This document shows, piece by piece, positions 51,415 to 62,500 of a stretch of DNA of 64,000 nucleotides. The stretch is from Methylococcus capsulatus str. Texas = ATCC 19069. Its GTDB lineage: Bacteria; Pseudomonadota; Gammaproteobacteria; Methylococcales; Methylococcaceae. Positions within the stretch are counted from its first letter, which is position 1. Each line of letters opens with the position of its first letter. The position numbers and the translations under genes are program-made. The notes beneath the pieces were generated by a model, which ran no database searches, was not told the origin of the DNA, and worked only from the letters and a program-made list of their open reading frames with translations. Location of the stretch: positions 191,001 to 255,000 of the forward strand of contig NZ_AUKJ01000017.1 in assembly GCF_000424685.1 (NCBI RefSeq), read 5' to 3'.

Positions 51415-52425
51415 TCAGCGGACGCCGTAATAATCCCGGTACCACTCGACGAAGCGCGCGATGCCGGTTTCGATCGGGGTTGCCGGCCGGTAACCGGTAT
51501 CGCGCATCAGATCGTCCACGTCGGCATAGGTGTCGGGCACGTCGCCGTCCTGCATGGGCAGCAGGTTCATCTCGGCTTTGCATCCCAGACAGTGCTCGAG
51601 CACCTCGATGAAGCGCAAAAGCTCGACCGGCTCGTTGTTGCCGATGTTGTACAGCCGGTAGGGGGCCCGGCTGGTGCCGGGGTCGGGCCGGTCGCCACGC
51701 CATGCCGGATCGGGCGCAGCCACTTTGTCCAGGGTCTGTACTACCCCTTCCACGATGTCGTCGATGTAGGTGAAATCCCGCCGGTGGTGCCCGTAGTTGT
51801 AGACGTCGATCGGCCGTCCCGCCAGGATGTTGCGGGTGAACTTGAACAGGGCCATGTCCGGCCGCCCCCACGGGCCGTAGACCGTGAAGAAGCGAAGGCC
51901 CGTGGTGGGAAGCCCGAACAGATGGCTGTAGGTATGGGCCATCAATTCATTGGCCTTCTTGGTCGCGGCATAAAGGCTGACCGGATGGTCGACGTTGTGA
52001 TGCACCGAAAACGGCATGGCGGTGTTGGCGCCGTAGACCGAACTGGAGGAAGCATAGACCAGGTGCTCCACCTCATAGTGGCGGCAGGCTTCCAGGATGT
52101 TGCAGAAGCCGACCAGATTGGCCTCGACGTAGGCATGCGGGTTTTCCAGTGAATAGCGCACGCCGGCCTGGGCGGCCAGGTTCACCACACGTTCGGGACG
52201 GTGGCGGGCGAACGTCGCGAACAGCTTGTCGCGTTCCTCCAGGGCGATACGTGCCTCGCTGAAGCCGGGGCGGGCATGGAGCCGGGCGAGGCGTGCTTCT
52301 TTGAGGCTGACGTCGTAGTAATCGTTGACGTTGTCTATGCCGATGATTTCATCACCCCGGTCCAGCAGTTTGTGGGCCAGGTGCGATCCGATGAAGCCGG
52401 CGGTGCCGGTGATCAGTATTCTCAT
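51415..52425 (-). CDS. NAD-dependent epimerase, UDP-glucuronate 4-epimerase-like
   Basis: A 336-residue extended [13 protein letters not shown] (7-16) binds [17 protein letters not shown] and YAATKKANE hold the catalytic Ser and Tyr-Lys. The [15 protein letters not shown] and [14 protein letters not shown] stretches are typical of UDP-glucuronate epimerases (CapI/GalAE type), which make UDP-galacturonate. Ugd at 13536 supplies the substrate. It starts the epimerase-mobB-galE transcript. Confidence 0.9.
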   Translation of the reverse strand: MRILITGTAGFIGSHLAHKLLDRGDEIIGIDNVNDYYDVSLKEARLARLHARPGFSEARIALEERDKLFATFARHRPERVVNLAAQAGVRYSLENPHAYVEANLVGFCNILEACRHYEVEHLVYASSSSVYGANTAMPFSVHHNVDHPVSLYAATKKANELMAHTYSHLFGLPTTGLRFFTVYGPWGRPDMALFKFTRNILAGRPIDVYNYGHHRRDFTYIDDIVEGVVQTLDKVAAPDPAWRGDRPDPGTSRAPYRLYNIGNNEPVELLRFIEVLEHCLGCKAEMNLLPMQDGDVPDTYADVDDLMRDTGYRPATPIETGIARFVEWYRDYYGVR

Positions 52426-52629
52426 ATAGTCCGCCGGGAGCGGCCCAGCCCGAGCCGCTTTAATGAAAACGTCATATTTCTTGAGGTATCCAGGTTCTTC
52501 AGGTCTTGTGGACGGGTGATGCCGGGTCGAAGGCGGGAATGGGGCGCCGGTTTTATTTGGATGGGCTGGATTCTATAGGATAGCCGGGAATTTCCGGAAG
52601 ATCGGGAAATGCTCGGCGACTCCTTGTCT

Positions 52630-52657
52630 TTTACCTCGCCAGCCGAGTTGATAGAAT
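52630..52657 (+). promoter_or_regulatory. Extended -10 promoter of phoU
   Basis: TTTACC (52630-52635), a 16-base spacer and TAGAAT (52652-52657) with TGn directly before it. It lies 53 bases before the phoU ATG. Confidence 0.45.
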
Positions 52658-52710
52658 CGTTGCGCAGTTAGTCCGCAGCCCCGCCATCCGAGACAGCCGT
52701 CAGCCAGCCC

Positions 52711-53439
52711 ATGCCGTCCTTCATCGATCCCGAGCACCAACATCAGCACACGTCCAAACAGTTCGACCACGAATTGCTGGACATTCGCAGCCGGGTTTTG
52801 ACCCTGGGAGGACTGGTGGAGGAGCAGGTGGCTTCTGCGGTCAGGTCGTTGCTGGAAGGCAATGTCGAGCTCGCTGAACGCGTCATCGCCGACGATTACA
52901 AGGTCAACACGATGGAAGTCTCCATCGACGATGAATGTACTCAGATCCTGGCTCGGCGCCAGCCGACCGCGCGGGATTTGCGGTTGGTCGTGGTTGTCAT
53001 CAAGACCATCACCGATCTGGAGCGGATCGGCGACGAGGCGAAACGGATCGCGCGCCACACCCTGGACATGGTCGGACATTTTCCCCGCAGGAACCAGCTT
53101 TCCGAGATCGAGGAATTGGCCAGGTACGTGCGTAACCTACTGCGCAGCGCCCTGGATTCCTTTGCGCGCATCGACGTGGATGCCGCGCTCCGCGTGGTCC
53201 AGGACGACCGTCTGGCGGATCGCGAGTACGAGACCATCCTGCGCCAGCAGATCACCTACATGATGGAAGACCCCCGTACCATTCCCGTGTCTCTCAACAT
53301 CATGTGGTCCGCGCGGGCGCTGGAGCGCGTCGGTGATCGCGCCTGTAACATCGGCGAATACGTCATCTACTACGCCAAAGGGAAGATCATCCGGCACATC
53401 AGCCTCGAGCAGCTCGAGGAAGATCTGCGAAGCGAATGA
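52711..53439 (+). CDS. phoU: Phosphate signalling protein PhoU
   Basis: PhoU, 242 residues, two tandem three-helix bundles with the metal-binding DRLxxRI-like motifs (DLERIGDEAKRIARH and LERVGDRACNIGEY). It links the Pst transporter to PhoR and damps the Pho response. No pst, phoB or phoR gene is in the window. It precedes bamA on the same strand with a gap of under 100 bases. Confidence 0.95.
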   Translation: MPSFIDPEHQHQHTSKQFDHELLDIRSRVLTLGGLVEEQVASAVRSLLEGNVELAERVIADDYKVNTMEVSIDDECTQILARRQPTARDLRLVVVVIKTITDLERIGDEAKRIARHTLDMVGHFPRRNQLSEIEELARYVRNLLRSALDSFARIDVDAALRVVQDDRLADREYETILRQQITYMMEDPRTIPVSLNIMWSARALERVGDRACNIGEYVIYYAKGKIIRHISLEQLEEDLRSE

Positions 53440-53534
53440 CCGACGGGTTCCGGACTTACGCATGCCCCATCCCATAGTTTCCGGCCAGGCCCTTGAACGA
53501 TAGTTCCGCCGCATTTTCAGGGGGGTTGGAATCC

Positions 53535-55826
53535 GTGCGCCGCCTGTGTGCATGGCTGCTGATCCTGGCATGGTCGTCCGTGCTGTTCGCGTTCGAGCCC
53601 TTCGTCATCCGGGACATCCGGATCGAAGGGCTGCAGCGGATTTCGGAGGGTACGGTGTTCAACTACCTGCCTGTCCGGGAGGGCGACACCCTCGATGAAA
53701 AACGGTCGGCCGAGGTGATCCGGGCGCTGTTCAAGACGGGGTTTTTCAAGGACGTCCGTCTGGACGAGGACGACGGTAAGTTGATCATCTACGTCGAAGA
53801 GCGTCCTTCGATTTCCAGCGTAAAGATCGACGGCAACCATGACATCGGTAGCGAGGATCTGCTGAAGGCGCTCAAGGGAATCGGGCTGGCGGAGGGGAAG
53901 GTATTCGACCGGCAGATTCTCGACAAGGTCGAACAGGAACTGCGGCGCCAGTATTACAGCCGGGGCAAATACAGCCTCAAAATCGATTCCCAGGTGACGG
54001 AACTGCCCCGGAACCGTGTGGCGGTGAATATCAATATCGCAGAAGGTCGCGTCGCCCGCATAAAACAGATCAATATCATCGGCAATAACGCCTTTAGTGA
54101 TGAGGAGCTGACCCAGGATTTTGAGCTGAGTACATCCAATCTCCTGTCTTTCTATACCAAGGATGATCAGTATTCCAAGCAGAAATTGTCGGCCGATCTG
54201 GAGCGGCTGCGCTCCTACTATCTCGATCGCGGTTACGTCAATTTCGAAATCGAGTCCACCCAGGTATCGATCACGCCCAACAAGAAAGAAATATATATCA
54301 CCATCAACGTTAAGGAGGGCGAGGTCTTCAAGGTGGAGCAGGTCAGGCTGACCGGCAAGACCATCGTGCCGCCCGAACAACTCGTCCCGCTCGTGCGTAT
54401 CGGGCCGGAGGATATTTTTTCCAGGAAACTGGCGACAGAAACCCAGAAGGGCATTTCCGATCGTTTGGGCGAGGAGGGCTACATCTTCGCCAACGTCAAT
54501 ATGGTGCCGGACATCAATCAGGAGAAGAAGACCGTAAACATCACCTTTTTCGTCGATCCGGGCAAACAGGTCTACGTGAGGCGAATCAATTTCCAGGGCA
54601 ATACCAAGACGCGTGACGAAGTGCTGCGCAGGGAAATGCGGCAGATGGAGGCGGCCTGGGCGTCGACCGCGAAGATCGAGCGTTCCAAGACCAGGCTCGA
54701 GCGTCTCGGCTATTTCCAGGATGTCAACGTGGAGACGCCCGCGGTGCCGGGAACGACGGATCAGATCGACGTCAACTACAGCGTGACCGAGAAGTCTTCC
54801 GGCAACCTGACGGCGGGTGTAGGGTATTCCCAGTTCCAGGGCATCATATTCAATGCGGCGGTCACCCAGGACAACATTTTCGGCAGCGGCAAGCGTGTCA
54901 GTTTCAATTTCAACAACAGCCAGATCAACACCATCTATGCCTTGGGGTATTTCAATCCCTACGCCACCCTGGATGGCATCAGCAGTGGTTTCGACATCAG
55001 CTATCGCGACACCAACACCGGCTATTCGAACTATGTTGCCAACTACATTACCAATGTGTTCCAGGTGGGCGGCAACTGGGGGTTGCCCATCGGAGAGTTC
55101 GACAGTATTCGGACCAACCTGGACTACAGTAACACCAAGCTCAAGACGACCTCCCAGTCTTCCGATCAAATCAGAGCGTTCATTGCCGACCATGGCAGCG
55201 AGTATTCGACCTATTCGTCCTCGCTGGGTTGGACCCATGACACCCTGAATCGGGCGATATTCGCGACCAGCGGTGGCGCGCAGCGATTGACGGGACTGTT
55301 TGCCCTGCCGTTCAGCACCCTGCAGTATTACAAGGCCAACGTGCGCCTGGAGCAGTATTTTCCGCTGACCCAGGATCTGACGCTGTGGTTGAATGGCGAT
55401 TTCGGTTACGGCGGCGGCTATGGCAGTGGCGGCAACAGCGTCCTTCCGTTCTGGGAACACTTTTACGCCGGCGGTCCGAATTCCGTGCGTGGATACCAGC
55501 CCAATTCACTGGGGCCCAGGGACAGCCGTGGCTACGCCTTCGGCGGCAACAGCAAACTGACCGGCTCGGTGGAGTTGCTGTTTCCGGTCCCGTTTGCCGG
55601 CGAGAAACTGAAGAGTGTCCGCTTGGGTACCTTCGTCGACGGCGGGAATGTGTTCGTCAATTCGCCCCAGCTTTCGGACCTGCGCTTCTCGACCGGCATT
55701 TCGGCCAAGTGGCTGTCACCCTTCGGGGCCCTGATGTTCTCGATCGCCCAGCCGCTCAACTCCCAGAGCGGGGACCGAATTCAGCATTTTCAATTCAATT
55801 TCGGTTCCGGATTCCAGGGCATGTGA
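53535..55826 (+). CDS. bamA: Outer membrane protein assembly factor BamA
   Basis: BamA, 763 residues from the GTG at 53535, chosen because AGGGGGG lies nine bases upstream and the protein then starts with a clean signal peptide (VRRLCAWLLILAWSSVLFAF). A TTG at 53493 would add 14 residues. Five POTRA domains cover about 24-420 (FVIRDIRIEGLQRIS opens POTRA1), and the 16-strand barrel follows with VRGYQPNSLGPRD, the loop 6 VRGF/Y motif. The final residues end in a beta-strand with aromatic ends (FNFGSGF). It inserts beta-barrel proteins in the outer membrane. Confidence 0.96.
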   Translation: MRRLCAWLLILAWSSVLFAFEPFVIRDIRIEGLQRISEGTVFNYLPVREGDTLDEKRSAEVIRALFKTGFFKDVRLDEDDGKLIIYVEERPSISSVKIDGNHDIGSEDLLKALKGIGLAEGKVFDRQILDKVEQELRRQYYSRGKYSLKIDSQVTELPRNRVAVNINIAEGRVARIKQINIIGNNAFSDEELTQDFELSTSNLLSFYTKDDQYSKQKLSADLERLRSYYLDRGYVNFEIESTQVSITPNKKEIYITINVKEGEVFKVEQVRLTGKTIVPPEQLVPLVRIGPEDIFSRKLATETQKGISDRLGEEGYIFANVNMVPDINQEKKTVNITFFVDPGKQVYVRRINFQGNTKTRDEVLRREMRQMEAAWASTAKIERSKTRLERLGYFQDVNVETPAVPGTTDQIDVNYSVTEKSSGNLTAGVGYSQFQGIIFNAAVTQDNIFGSGKRVSFNFNNSQINTIYALGYFNPYATLDGISSGFDISYRDTNTGYSNYVANYITNVFQVGGNWGLPIGEFDSIRTNLDYSNTKLKTTSQSSDQIRAFIADHGSEYSTYSSSLGWTHDTLNRAIFATSGGAQRLTGLFALPFSTLQYYKANVRLEQYFPLTQDLTLWLNGDFGYGGGYGSGGNSVLPFWEHFYAGGPNSVRGYQPNSLGPRDSRGYAFGGNSKLTGSVELLFPVPFAGEKLKSVRLGTFVDGGNVFVNSPQLSDLRFSTGISAKWLSPFGALMFSIAQPLNSQSGDRIQHFQFNFGSGFQGM

Positions 55827-55858
55827 TCCCGTGCTTCGGGCAGGTGTGAGTATTTTTG

Positions 55859-55864
55859 TATAAT
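55859..55864 (+). promoter_or_regulatory. Candidate -10 element for the skp operon
   Basis: A perfect TATAAT lies about 121 bases before the skp ATG in the 158-base gap after bamA. The upstream -35 is weak (TTCGGG at 18 bases). It would give skp-fabZ-lpxA-rnhB a promoter apart from bamA. Confidence 0.35.
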
Positions 55865-55984
55865 GCGGCGGGTTTCCCGGCGTCAATGCAAGCCCGGCCG
55901 AAGCCCCTTGCGGCGTGGGGTGGGGCAGGCTCCTGAATCGGCGGCATTTCGGTCCCGGTCAACATTCATCATCGGAGAGGAATC

Positions 55985-56491
55985 ATGGTACGGAAAGTTC
56001 TATTGCCTTTGCTCGTGTCGGCGGCTGTCTTTGCCGAACCCTGCGCGGCTGACATCAAGATCGGTTTCGTCAATGTGGGGCGACTGCTGGAGAAAGCGCC
56101 GCAGGCCGAAGCTGCCAAGAAGGAGCTCGAAAGAGAATTCTCCGGCAGGGACAAGAAACTGGTCGCGGAACAGAAGGAGATCAAAGCACTGGAAGAGCGG
56201 CTGGCGAAAGGCGGGGAGATCACCAAGGAGCAGGAGCGCGATCTCATGAACCGCAAACGGGAGGCCAAGCGGGCGCAGGACGAATTCCGGGAGGATTTCA
56301 ATTTGCGCAGAAACGAGGAGCTGGCCCAGCTCCAAAAGGAAATCTTCGAGGCGATCCAGTCGCTCGCCAAAGAGGAAAATTTCGACCTGTTGCTGACCGA
56401 TGGCGTGGTCTACGCGGCGGAGAGCATCGATGTGACAGACAAAGTGGAGAAGAAGCTGGTTGCCAGCTACCGCCCCTCGGGCAAGAAATAA
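55985..56491 (+). CDS. skp: Periplasmic chaperone Skp/OmpH
   Basis: Skp, 168 residues. Signal peptide about 1-22 (ending CAA), then [19 protein letters not shown], then a long coiled-coil tentacle (about 40-125, Lys/Glu-rich) and a C-terminal body segment ([20 protein letters not shown]). It carries unfolded outer membrane proteins to BamA. GGAGAGGAATC precedes the ATG. fabZ follows after 50 bases; the lpxD gene usually found here is absent. Confidence 0.93.
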   Translation: MVRKVLLPLLVSAAVFAEPCAADIKIGFVNVGRLLEKAPQAEAAKKELEREFSGRDKKLVAEQKEIKALEERLAKGGEITKEQERDLMNRKREAKRAQDEFREDFNLRRNEELAQLQKEIFEAIQSLAKEENFDLLLTDGVVYAAESIDVTDKVEKKLVASYRPSGKK

Positions 56492-56541
56492 TCCGGATTC
56501 GGGTCGATGGCCTGACGACGAAACCCGAGAAGGAAAAAGTA

Positions 56542-56982
56542 TTGGATATTCAAGCGATCAAGGAATTTTTGCCTCATCGTTACCCGTTTCTTCTGGTCGA
56601 TCGAGTGCTGGAGTGCGAGCCCGGGAAGCGGCTGCTCGCCATCAAAAACGTCACCTATAACGAGCCGTTCTTTCAGGGACATTTCCCGCGTGTGCCGATC
56701 ATGCCGGGGGTGCTGATCATCGAGGCGCTGGCCCAGACGACCGGCCTGCTCGCCTCGGAGACGGCGCCCGACGTGCTCGGAAAAGGGGCCACTTACTACT
56801 TGGTCGGGCTCGACAAGGTGCGTTTCAAGCGGCCCGTCGTGCCGGGCGATCAGCTTCGCCTTGAGGCGACGTATTTGCGCCATAAACGCAACATCTGGGC
56901 ATTCGCCTGTCGTGCCGACGTCGAAGGCGAGTTCGTGGCCAGTGCCGAGATCATGTGCGCAGCTGCGGAGCAGGGATCTTGA
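56542..56982 (+). CDS. fabZ: 3-hydroxyacyl-ACP dehydratase FabZ
   Basis: FabZ, 146 residues, dehydrates 3-hydroxyacyl-ACP in fatty acid synthesis and competes with LpxA for hydroxymyristoyl-ACP. The hot-dog fold active site is H47 and E61 ([20 protein letters not shown]). The start is TTG at 56542 after GAGAAGGAAAAA; no ATG lies at the family N-terminus. Its stop overlaps the lpxA start. Confidence 0.95.
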   Translation: MDIQAIKEFLPHRYPFLLVDRVLECEPGKRLLAIKNVTYNEPFFQGHFPRVPIMPGVLIIEALAQTTGLLASETAPDVLGKGATYYLVGLDKVRFKRPVVPGDQLRLEATYLRHKRNIWAFACRADVEGEFVASAEIMCAAAEQGS

Positions 56983-57749
56983 TCCACCCGACGGCGATCA
57001 TTGATCCGGCGGCGGACATTGGAGAAGGCGTCGAAATCGGCGCCTATTCCATCGTGGGTCGCGGTGTCAGTATCGGGTCGGGCACGGTTATCGGGCCGCA
57101 CGTGGTCATCCGCGGCACGACCCGGATCGGCAATGACAACCGCATTTTCCAGTTCGCTTCGGTCGGTGAGGATCCGCAGGATAAAAAGTACCGCGGGGAA
57201 ACGACCGCACTGGAAATCGGCGACCGGAACGTCATACGCGAATTCGCCACTCTTCATCGCGGTACGGTTCAGGATAAGGGAGTCACCCGCATCGGGGATG
57301 ACAACCTCTTCATGGCGTATACCCACGTAGCCCACGACTGTGTGATCGGAAACCGGGTCATCATGGCGAATGCCGCTTCTCTGGCAGGGCACGTGCGGGT
57401 CGATGACGATGCCATCCTGGGCGGTTTCTCTCTGGTTCATCAGTTCTGCCGGATAGGCCAGCACAGCTTCTCCGCCATGGGCAGTGTGATATCCCGTGAC
57501 GTCCCGCCTTATGTGATGGTGGGGGGACGGCCGACCAAGCCGCACGGGATCAATGCAGTCGGACTGGAGCGGAACGGATTCGATTCCGTGGCGATCAGGC
57601 AGATCAAGAAAGCCTACAAAATTGTCTACAAGACCGGTTTCAAACTCGAAGAGGCGATCCGTCTGTTGGAGGAAATGAGCGAGGATGGGCCGGAGCTCGC
57701 CTGCATGGTGGATTTTCTGAGGGCCACGGGCCGCAGCATCATCCGCTGA
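56979..57749 (+). CDS. lpxA: UDP-N-acetylglucosamine acyltransferase LpxA
   Basis: LpxA, 256 residues, first enzyme of lipid A synthesis. A left-handed beta-helix of hexapeptide repeats fills residues 1-190; the catalytic His is H119 (YTHVAHDC). I use the TTG at 56979, which gives the family start [10 protein letters not shown] and overlaps the fabZ stop (TTGA); an ATG at 56955 would add eight unrelated residues. lpxB, normally next, is replaced by rnhB. Confidence 0.96.
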   Translation: MIHPTAIIDPAADIGEGVEIGAYSIVGRGVSIGSGTVIGPHVVIRGTTRIGNDNRIFQFASVGEDPQDKKYRGETTALEIGDRNVIREFATLHRGTVQDKGVTRIGDDNLFMAYTHVAHDCVIGNRVIMANAASLAGHVRVDDDAILGGFSLVHQFCRIGQHSFSAMGSVISRDVPPYVMVGGRPTKPHGINAVGLERNGFDSVAIRQIKKAYKIVYKTGFKLEEAIRLLEEMSEDGPELACMVDFLRATGRSIIR

Positions 57750-57767
57750 ATTCCATCGGGAGGGGGG

Positions 57768-58349
57768 ATGGCGTCTTTGGTCGCAGGCATCGACGAGGTG
57801 GGGCGCGGTTGTATCGCCGGGCCGGTGATCGCTGCGGCGGTGATATTCGCTCCCGGTCAGGACACCCATGGCCTCGCTGATTCGAAGCGGCTGCGCCCGG
57901 ATCGCCGGCTGGTCTTGGCCGGCCGCATCTGCTCCGAATCCCTGGCTTGGGCGGTGGGCCGCGCGGAGGTGTCTGAAATCGACCAGCTCAATATCCTCCG
58001 AGCCACCCATTTGGCCATGTGCCGGGCGGTCGCGGCGCTGCCCGTCCTGCCGGACTGGGTCAGGGTGGACGGCAATCGCTATCCTCCCCTGGATTGTCCC
58101 GGCGAGGCTATCGTCGGCGGGGATGCGTCGGTGGCGGAGATTGCGGCCGCGTCGATACTCGCCAAGGTCTTCAGGGATCGCGAAATGCAGGTGCTGGACC
58201 GGCTTTGTCCGGGCTATGCGCTAGGGGTGCACAAAGGTTACCCCACCCGACTGCACATCGATCGTTTGGCCAGTCGGGGAGCGGGCTTCTTTCACCGGCG
58301 CAGCTTCGCGCCGGTGCGGGCAGTCATCGACCGGAGTTCGGCTTCATGA
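57768..58349 (+). CDS. rnhB: Ribonuclease HII
   Basis: RnhB, 193 residues, cuts RNA in RNA-DNA hybrids and single ribonucleotides in DNA. The catalytic residues start with D9 and E10 (GIDEVGRG); VRVDGNRYPP and AEIAAASILAKVFRD are the other conserved blocks. An AGGGGGG site precedes the ATG. It overlaps the MOSC gene (ATGA). Confidence 0.96.
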   Translation: MASLVAGIDEVGRGCIAGPVIAAAVIFAPGQDTHGLADSKRLRPDRRLVLAGRICSESLAWAVGRAEVSEIDQLNILRATHLAMCRAVAALPVLPDWVRVDGNRYPPLDCPGEAIVGGDASVAEIAAASILAKVFRDREMQVLDRLCPGYALGVHKGYPTRLHIDRLASRGAGFFHRRSFAPVRAVIDRSSAS

Positions 58350-58981
58350 AAATCGTAGCGATCAGCATAGGCAGCGAGTGCCGGATCGAACATGCCGGCC
58401 GCCGCATCGGTACGGGCATCTACAAGGCGCCGGTCGATCATCCCGTCCATGTCAGAGTGGACGGCATCGAGGGCGACGTTCAAGTCGACCGGGAAAACCA
58501 CGGTGGGCCCGACAAGGCGGTTTACGCCTACAGTGCCGACAACTATGGCTACTGGCAGGAGGACCTCGGCCTCGAATCCCTGCCCTACGGTCATTTCGGA
58601 GAGAATCTGACCATTACCGGCGGGCGCGATGACGAGGTGCACATCGGGGATACCTTCCGGGGCGGGTCGGTACGGTTCCAGGTGACGCAGCCCCGGGTTC
58701 CCTGTTTCAAGCTCGGCGTCAAAGTGGGCGACCACACCTTTCCCAAACGCTTTCTCATCTCCGGCCGGGTGGGGTTCTACCTGAGGGTGCTGGAAGAAGG
58801 AGAGCTTCGGGTCGGCGACCACCTGGAACGCACGGCCGTGGACCCGGGCGGCGTCAGCGTCCGCGAGGCCATGCTGGCACTGGTAAAAGGGCCGCGGCAA
58901 CGGGAGGTCATTGCCAAGCTGCTGAGCCTGGAGGCGCTGTCCGGGGCCTGGCGCGAGAGCCTGCGCGAAAAACTGGGATGA
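58346..58981 (+). CDS. MOSC domain protein, YiiM-like
   Basis: A 211-residue MOSC-domain protein. The conserved Cys sits in QPRVPCFKLG, with VQVDRENHGGPDKAVYAYS and GHFGENLTITG forming the rest of the fold; YiiM relatives reduce N-hydroxylated bases using molybdenum cofactor. The ATG lies in the rnhB stop; a longer frame from 58019 is only an alternative reading of rnhB. mobB in this window concerns the dinucleotide cofactor and need not serve it. queF is convergent three bases downstream. Confidence 0.9.
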   Translation: MKIVAISIGSECRIEHAGRRIGTGIYKAPVDHPVHVRVDGIEGDVQVDRENHGGPDKAVYAYSADNYGYWQEDLGLESLPYGHFGENLTITGGRDDEVHIGDTFRGGSVRFQVTQPRVPCFKLGVKVGDHTFPKRFLISGRVGFYLRVLEEGELRVGDHLERTAVDPGGVSVREAMLALVKGPRQREVIAKLLSLEALSGAWRESLREKLG

Positions 58982-58984
58982 CGC

Positions 58985-59374
58985 TCAGGGCAGGGCGACC
59001 GGCGTCGTCGGTTCCCAGTCCGGCGCGCGCCGTTCCGCCACCACGGTCGTGTAAATGCCGCCGCGCACGTTGAATCTCGCGGTCACGCGCATGAACCGAG
59101 GGCGTGAGACGGTGACCAGATCGTCCAGGATGGTGTTGGTCACGGCTTCGTGGAATGCTCCTTCGTCCCGGAAAGACCAGATGTACATTTTCAGCGATCT
59201 GAGTTCGATGCACTGCCGGTCCGGCACGTATTCCAGCAGGATCGTCGCGAAGTCGGGCTGGCCGGTCTTGGGGCACAGGCAGGTGAATTCGGGGATTTCG
59301 ATGCGGATCGTGTAGTCGTGGTCCGGACGCGGATTGTCGAAGGTTTCCAGAGTCTTGCTGGGCTGGGAGGGCAT
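58985..59374 (-). CDS. queF: NADPH-dependent 7-cyano-7-deazaguanine reductase, short type
   Basis: QueF, 129 residues, the unimodular type. It reduces preQ0 to preQ1 in queuosine synthesis. The nucleophile is C34 in [11 protein letters not shown], with Asp41 as the acid; the E-(L)-RSLKMY block is the family substrate motif. The gene is divergent from smc and convergent with the MOSC gene. Confidence 0.95.
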   Translation of the reverse strand: MPSQPSKTLETFDNPRPDHDYTIRIEIPEFTCLCPKTGQPDFATILLEYVPDRQCIELRSLKMYIWSFRDEGAFHEAVTNTILDDLVTVSRPRFMRVTARFNVRGGIYTTVVAERRAPDWEPTTPVALP

Positions 59375-59444
59375 CGGGTGTCATTCGTGTATTGCTGGGG
59401 TGCGGCCGGCGCCGCACTTGCGGATCGTGGCCAGCGCTGGCTTG

Positions 59445-59450
59445 TATAAT
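59445..59450 (+). promoter_or_regulatory. Candidate -10 element for smc
   Basis: A perfect TATAAT, 66 bases before the smc ATG in the queF-smc divergent gap. The -35 is not recognisable at the right distance. Confidence 0.35.
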
Positions 59451-59515
59451 AACCCGCCGAGTCACCCTCGAACAATCGCCGTCCTCCCGGCCGGTGTCAT
59501 CGTCCTGAATTCCCC

Positions 59516-62500
59516 ATGCGACTGGAAAAGCTCAAGATCGCCGGTTTCAAGTCTTTCGTGGATCCGACGACCCTCCCCTTGCCGGGCAACCTGGTGGGCG
59601 TGGTGGGCCCGAACGGCTGCGGCAAGTCGAATGTCATTGACGCGGTGCGCTGGGTCATGGGGGAAAGCTCGGCGCGCCATTTGCGCGGTGAAACCATGGC
59701 GGATGTGATATTCAACGGTTCCAGCACCCGGAAGCCGGCGAGTCAGGCATCGGTGGAACTGGTATTCGACAATTCTTCCGGGCGTGCAGGCGGCGAATAC
59801 GCCCGATATCAGCAGATCGCCATCCGGCGCCAGGTGGCCCGCGACGGCCAGTCGAGCTACTTCCTGAATGGGACGCGCTGCCGCCGCAAGGACATCACCG
59901 ACCTGTTCCTGGGGACCGGCCTGGGTGCGCGCAGCTATGCCATCATCGAGCAGGGCACGATTTCCCGGCTGATCGAAGCCAAGCCCGAAGAAATGCGCGA
60001 GATCATCGAAGAGGCGGCCGGCATCTCCAAGTACAAGGAGCGTCGGCACGAAACCGAGCAACGGATGCGCCATACCCGCGAGAACCTCGAGCGCCTGGCC
60101 GATTTGCGCGAGGAACTCGGCAGGCAGTTGGGCCATCTGCAACGTCAGGCCAGGAAAGCCGAGAAGTTCATAGCCCTGCGCGACGAGGAACGCCGGCTCA
60201 AGCTCGAACTTCTGGGGCTGCGCTGGCGCGCTCTGGAACGGCAGCTCGATCGGCTCAAAGCCGGGCTGACGGACTCTGAGGAGCGGTTCCGTCGGCTCAC
60301 CGGTGAAGAGCACGCCTGCGAGACACGGCTGGAGGAGCTGAACAGGTTGCGCGGCGTTGCACAGGAAAAACTCGATGTCCAACAGGGGCGGTTCTATGAG
60401 TTGGGCGCGGAAATCAGCCGCTTGGACCAGTTCATTCGCCATACCCAGAAGTCGCGGGCGGAACTGGTTCAGGAACGGGAGCGGGTCGAGGCCGAATTGC
60501 GGAAAGTCGAATCCGACCGTGACGACGACCGTCTCCGGCTCGAGGCGGTGCGGGCCGAGGCGGCCGAGCTGAAGGGGAAGCTGGCCTCGCTGGAGCAGGA
60601 AGTAGCGGAAGCGGTGTCGGTTCGCCAGGCCGCGGAAGCGAAGCTGAAGACGTGCCGTGAAGGCTGGGAGGCGCTGGCCGGCGATCGGCACAGACTCGAA
60701 GGACAAGCGGCTTTGCAGCGTTCACGGCTGCAGCAGCTGCGGGAGCATGGACAGCAGCTCGGCGGGCGGCGCCAGCGACTGTTGCAGCAACAGTCGGAAC
60801 TGGAAAAAGCGCTTGCCGCTCTCGACGTGCAGGCCCACCGTTTAGAGGTGGCAGGTATCGAGGCGGAACGGGAAGAGACCGTCGGCGCGGTCGAAGCATT
60901 GGCGAGAGAGGCGGAACGGCAGCGGGACAGGCTGCGCTTCGCGCGTGAGCGCCTGAATCCGGCGCGCGCCGGTCTGCATGCCGTGCAGGGGAAGGTCGCT
61001 TCGCTCGAGACGCTGCAGCGCCACGCGATGGGGCGTGATCGCAGTGCCGCGGCGGCGGTGCTCGAGGCGTGGCAACTGTCGGCGGCCGACCGCCTGGGCG
61101 AGAAGATCGAGGTGGCACCCGGCTGGGAGAATGCCGTGGAGACGGTGCTGGGGGCGCATCTCGAAGCCGTGTGTGTCGACAGTCTGACGCATTACCTGGC
61201 GAACCTCCAGGCTCAGGAGCCTGCTGAGTTTCTGGCCTTATGTGAATATCGGCAAGGACCGGTTGCCGAAGGAACCGGCGGGCCGCGTCTGCTCGATTAC
61301 ATTCGAGCTCCCCTGGCGCTCGAAGGTCTGCTGGCGGGGATTTACTGCGCTTCTGATCCGGCGGAGGCGGCGGAGCGGGCGCGTTCGCTGCAGCCGCACG
61401 AGTCGGTGGTGACACCGGGCGGATTCCGTATCGGAAAGGGCTGGATGCTGGCGCAGAAGCCGGACGCCGGCCATGCCGGGGCGCTTGCCCGCGAGCGCGA
61501 ACTGCGCGAATGTAGGCGGCGAGTCGAAGAGCTGGAAGCGCAGTGCCGGACTCTGGAAAGGGAGGCGTCGGAGGCCGAGGTCGAACTGGAGCGTTTGGAG
61601 TCCGAGGGACGCGAGGCAAGAAAGAAGGCGGACGAGCTCTCCGCCGGCCTTTCCCTCGCGAGATCCGAGTTGGCGGCGGCCGAGGCCAGGAGCGAGCAAT
61701 GGAGGCATCGCCTGGACCAGCTCAGCCATGAGCTGAACGAATTGGCCGATCAGGAGCTCGAACTCGCCGAGAAGCGTGCCGAGGCCGAGGAAGCCTTGCA
61801 GACGGCCGAGCGTGATTCGTCAAGACTGCAGGATGTGGCGGCGCAGCGGAAGGGGGAGTGGCTGGCGCTGGAAGAGGCATTCGCCGCCGCGGAGGCGGCC
61901 GAGAAGTCGCTGCACGAGGACGTTCGTGCACTCCGCAGCCGGGCAGCCATGCTCGAATCGAACGCAGCGTTGACCGCTGCCCATCTGCAGCGGCTGGAAC
62001 AGCAGCACGGCCAGACCGCGGACCGGCTTGCCGCCATCGTCCAGAGGCTGGCCGAGTCACAGACACCGCTGGAGGACGAACGGTCACGTCTGGATGCGCT
62101 GACGGAGGAGCGGGGCGTGCTCGAGGCCGAAATGGCGCGCCAGCGCCGAAGGCTCAGCGAACTCGAAGCGGACGTCCGGCGCGTTGCGGGTGAGCGGCAG
62201 CGTGCGGAGCATGAACTGGCGGCCTTGCGGGAAAGCATCGGCCAGATGAAGCTGGCGTGGCAGACTGCTGAAGTCCGCCGCCAGGGGATCGAAGAACAGT
62301 TCGCAGAGCTTGGTGCGGCACCGGCGGCGGTCGTGGCGGGGTTGCCAGAAGATGCCGAGGAAAGCGCCTGGCAGGCGTCCGTGATTCGCCTGGGCGAGGA
62401 GATCGAACGGCTCGGACCGGTCAATCTCACGGCGATGCAGGAGTATCAGGAGCAGGAAGCGCGCCTGCGCTATCTTGAGGAACAAGACCGGGATCTCACC

